Of a stretch of DNA of 18,472 nucleotides, positions 16,665 through 18,472 are shown piece after piece. A program made the position numbers and the translations under genes. The notes under the pieces are model-generated. The model was not told the origin of the DNA. It made no database searches and saw only the letters and a list, made by a program, of their open reading frames with translations. Source of the stretch: Bacteroidales bacterium (GTDB lineage Bacteria; Bacteroidota; Bacteroidia; Bacteroidales; UBA10428); the NCBI GenBank assembly GCA_030626465.1, contig DAOUOU010000033.1, forward strand, positions 1 to 18,472, in the 5' to 3' direction. Numbering within the stretch: the stretch's first letter is position 1; every line of letters starts with the position of its first letter.

Positions 16665-18176
16665 ATGAGATCAAAATTTATAATTCAGACAATATTTCTC
16701 TCAGTTATCCTTATTTCATGCGGACAGGAAGGACGGGTAAAACAACACAAACAGGAAAAACAATATGCAGTATCCACCTCTGTCGAACACCCTGCCTGGT
16801 CGAAAAATGCTGTGATTTACGAAGTGAATATCCGGCAGTATTCCGAAGAAGGAACTTTCAAAGTGTTCGCTGAACATTTACCCCGATTGCAAAAGCTGGG
16901 AGTGGATATTCTCTGGTTGATGCCGGTTTATCCTATTGGAGAATTAAACAGAAAAGCCACCCAGACTATTCTGGTGGATGAGATAAAAGATCCGGATGAA
17001 AGGAAACAATATCTGGGAAGCTATTATTCAACTAAAGATTATTTGTCAGTCAATCCTGAATTTGGCACTATGGAAGATTTCAGATCACTGGTTGATGAAA
17101 TTCATGAGCTGGGCATGTATGTTATCCTTGACATTGCCGTTAATCATACAGCCTGGGATCATGCATGGGTTAAAACTCATCCTGAATACTATACCAAAAT
17201 TGATACAGGTAACACGCCATGGAATTCAGAATGGATGAAACAACATCCGGATTTTTTTGAGCGTTTAAAAAATTTAGGTATGACCTATCCTGTCGATCCG
17301 GATGAAACCGATTGGTGGGATACAGCCGATTTAAACTATGATAACCACGGCCTGCGTGATGAGATGAAAAATATTTTTAAATACTGGGTGTCTGAAACTG
17401 GCGTTGACGGTTACCGTTGCGATGTTGCCGGGCTGGTTCCATGCGACTTCTGGAACGAGATCCGTGCATCACTAGACAGTATCAAACCTGTTTTTATGCT
17501 GGCCGAAGATGAGGAAAATACCTGCCTGCTTAAGATGGCATTCGATATGAATTATGCCTGGGAGTTCCATCATCTTTTAAATGATGTGGCCAAAGGAGAT
17601 AAAACAGTTCGGGATTTGAAAGACTATATTATTAAACAGGACAGCACCTATGATCCCGAAATATACCGCATGAATTTTATCACAAATCATGACGAGAACT
17701 CCTGGAACGGAACCGAGTTTGAACGCATGGGAGATGCGGTTGAAGTGATGGCTCTTCTGACCTTTACTGTTCCCGGAATGCCACTGATCTATACAGGCCA
17801 GGAAACAGGATTGATGAAACGCCTGGAATTTTTTAAGAAGGATATGGTAGAATGGAAGGAAAGTAAATGGGAAAAGATCTACCAGAGCGTTATTCACCTG
17901 AAGAAATCAAATCAGGTGTTATGGAATGGCTCTGCCGGCGGAGCTATGCAAATAATGGATATTGAAGGAGAGGAAAATATTTTTGCATTTGCCCGAAGCA
18001 ATGATAAAGAAGAATTGCTTGTTATTACAAATCTTTCTGATACAATTGCTAATTTTCAACTTCCTGATGATTACACCGGCAAAAATTATTATGATGCTTT
18101 AACAAAGCAAAAGTTCAATCCTGAACAATCCTTAACACTGGACTCCTTCGGATATCTGGTGTTAAAGAAGAGATAG
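16665..18176 (+). CDS. Lipoprotein GH13 alpha-amylase-family enzyme
   Basis: A 503-residue GH13 enzyme with a lipoprotein signal peptide ending LISC (Cys19), anchoring it to a membrane. After a lysine/glutamine-rich linker the barrel begins PAWSKNAVIYEVNIRQYSEEG. Conserved regions are VILDIAVNHTAWDH, nucleophile Asp253 (DGYRCDVAG), acid Glu281 in FMLAEDEEN (no glycine before Glu, unlike the commoner GE form) and Asp343 in FITNHDENS. A long loop before the nucleophile contains WWDTADLNYDN. The C-terminal beta domain ends FGYLVLKKR. It follows the previous gene by 13 bases and is the last gene of the locus. It probably hydrolyses short maltodextrins, either on the cell surface or facing the periplasm. 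Exact specificity cannot be read from sequence. Confidence 0.9.
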   Translation: MRSKFIIQTIFLSVILISCGQEGRVKQHKQEKQYAVSTSVEHPAWSKNAVIYEVNIRQYSEEGTFKVFAEHLPRLQKLGVDILWLMPVYPIGELNRKATQTILVDEIKDPDERKQYLGSYYSTKDYLSVNPEFGTMEDFRSLVDEIHELGMYVILDIAVNHTAWDHAWVKTHPEYYTKIDTGNTPWNSEWMKQHPDFFERLKNLGMTYPVDPDETDWWDTADLNYDNHGLRDEMKNIFKYWVSETGVDGYRCDVAGLVPCDFWNEIRASLDSIKPVFMLAEDEENTCLLKMAFDMNYAWEFHHLLNDVAKGDKTVRDLKDYIIKQDSTYDPEIYRMNFITNHDENSWNGTEFERMGDAVEVMALLTFTVPGMPLIYTGQETGLMKRLEFFKKDMVEWKESKWEKIYQSVIHLKKSNQVLWNGSAGGAMQIMDIEGEENIFAFARSNDKEELLVITNLSDTIANFQLPDDYTGKNYYDALTKQKFNPEQSLTLDSFGYLVLKKR

Positions 18177-18185
18177 CAGTAACAA

Positions 18186-18271
18186 CTACCCTGACAGGGT
18201 GTGTATTTCTACAGGCAATTGTATTGTCCCCTTAAGTTAAGCCGGAAGATTTACCTACCCTGTCAGGGTAG
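18186..18271. repeat. Inverted pair of ACCCTGWCAGGGT palindromes (REP-doublet-like)
   Basis: CTACCCTGACAGGGT (18186-18200) recurs as its exact reverse complement ACCCTGTCAGGGTAG (18257-18271), and each copy is itself palindromic around one central base. The two flank a 56-base spacer, an arrangement like a REPIN: two repetitive extragenic palindromes in opposite orientation. It lies about 10 bases after the last GH13 stop. The RNA could also fold and act as a 3' end stabiliser or a weak terminator, but no T tract follows. Genome-wide repetition cannot be seen from this window. Confidence 0.6.
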
Positions 18272-18290
18272 TGTTTTCCTATAAAAACAC
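18271..18290 (+). terminator. Small hairpin after the locus, weak terminator candidate
   Basis: GTGTTTT (18271-18277) and AAAACAC (18284-18290) form a 7-base stem around a 6-base loop, directly after the palindrome pair. The stem is AT-rich and only a short T-containing run (GATCTTTATA) follows, so a terminating role is uncertain. Confidence 0.3.
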
Positions 18291-18472
18291 GATCTTTATA
18301 TTGCTAATATTACAGACAGGTTCATTAAATTTAGCCGATAAAAGAATTGCTTAAAAAAACGAAGTTGTTGTTTTTTGTATAAAGAACAATTATTGTTTAC
18401 TTGCAGGCGATAAACTTGATGAGGCTCGTATAGTAAAACTTATCAAGATTTACCGTAAAATAGTATGACACA

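Noticed and set aside
18360..18466. Open frame of about 34 codons ending at TGA near 18466, containing GDKLDEARIVKLIKIYRKIV
   Set aside because: It looks mildly protein-like but has no ATG/GTG/TTG start at a sensible place and no recognisable family. It may be a gene remnant or chance.
18400..18472. Minus-strand open frame entering from the right edge (ends about 18398)
   Set aside because: Only about 24 codons are visible and the sequence is too AT-rich to distinguish a gene end from chance.
1..18472. CRISPR arrays, tRNA or rRNA genes, insertion sequences, phage or defence genes
   Set aside because: No regularly spaced repeats, tRNA-like cloverleafs, transposase genes or defence-type domains were found on either strand.

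Overview
The window comes from a member of the Bacteroidota, probably an environmental or anaerobic Bacteroidales/Marinilabiliales-like organism. The evidence is a SusC/SusD pair, a SusA-type periplasmic GH13 enzyme, Bacteroidota-style lipoprotein signals, AT-rich intergenic DNA, few Shine-Dalgarno sites, and a candidate TTTG/TAnnTTTG promoter. The finer placement is inference. No gene here identifies a species.

Left part (1-2795): three closely spaced plus-strand genes. The first is a diaminopimelate-epimerase-fold protein (5' end outside the window) in which both catalytic cysteines are serine. Next come a GT4-type glycosyltransferase and the tRNA t6A enzyme TsaC. A small five-cysteine protein lies on the minus strand, tail to tail with tsaC.

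Middle (2796-3342): a 547-base AT-rich intergenic region. It holds two LacI-type operator candidates built on GCAAACG half-sites and a plausible Bacteroidota promoter just before the next gene.

Right part (3343-18176): one co-directional alpha-glucan/maltose utilisation locus. The order is MFS sugar transporter, beta-phosphoglucomutase, GH65 maltose phosphorylase, SusC, SusD, a terminator-like hairpin, a SusA-like GH13 gene split by one in-frame TGA, a lipoprotein GH13 with an N-terminal starch-binding-like domain, and a second lipoprotein GH13. The inferred route is as follows: surface lipoprotein amylase(s) and SusD capture and trim starch or maltodextrin, SusC imports the oligosaccharides, periplasmic GH13 enzyme(s) shorten them, and the MFS protein carries maltose into the cytoplasm. 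There maltose phosphorylase makes glucose plus beta-glucose-1-phosphate, and PgmB converts the latter to glucose-6-phosphate. Compared with the classical Bacteroides sus locus, the window has no GH97 alpha-glucosidase (SusB), no SusE/SusF and no regulator gene. Phosphorolysis appears to take the place of maltose hydrolysis.

End (18177-18472): no convincing gene. It contains a pair of inverted ACCCTGWCAGGGT palindromes resembling a REP doublet (REPIN) and a small hairpin.

The points most worth a second look are the Ser/Ser DapF-like protein and the single in-frame TGA in an otherwise intact SusA-like gene. No wholly new multi-gene system is evident.
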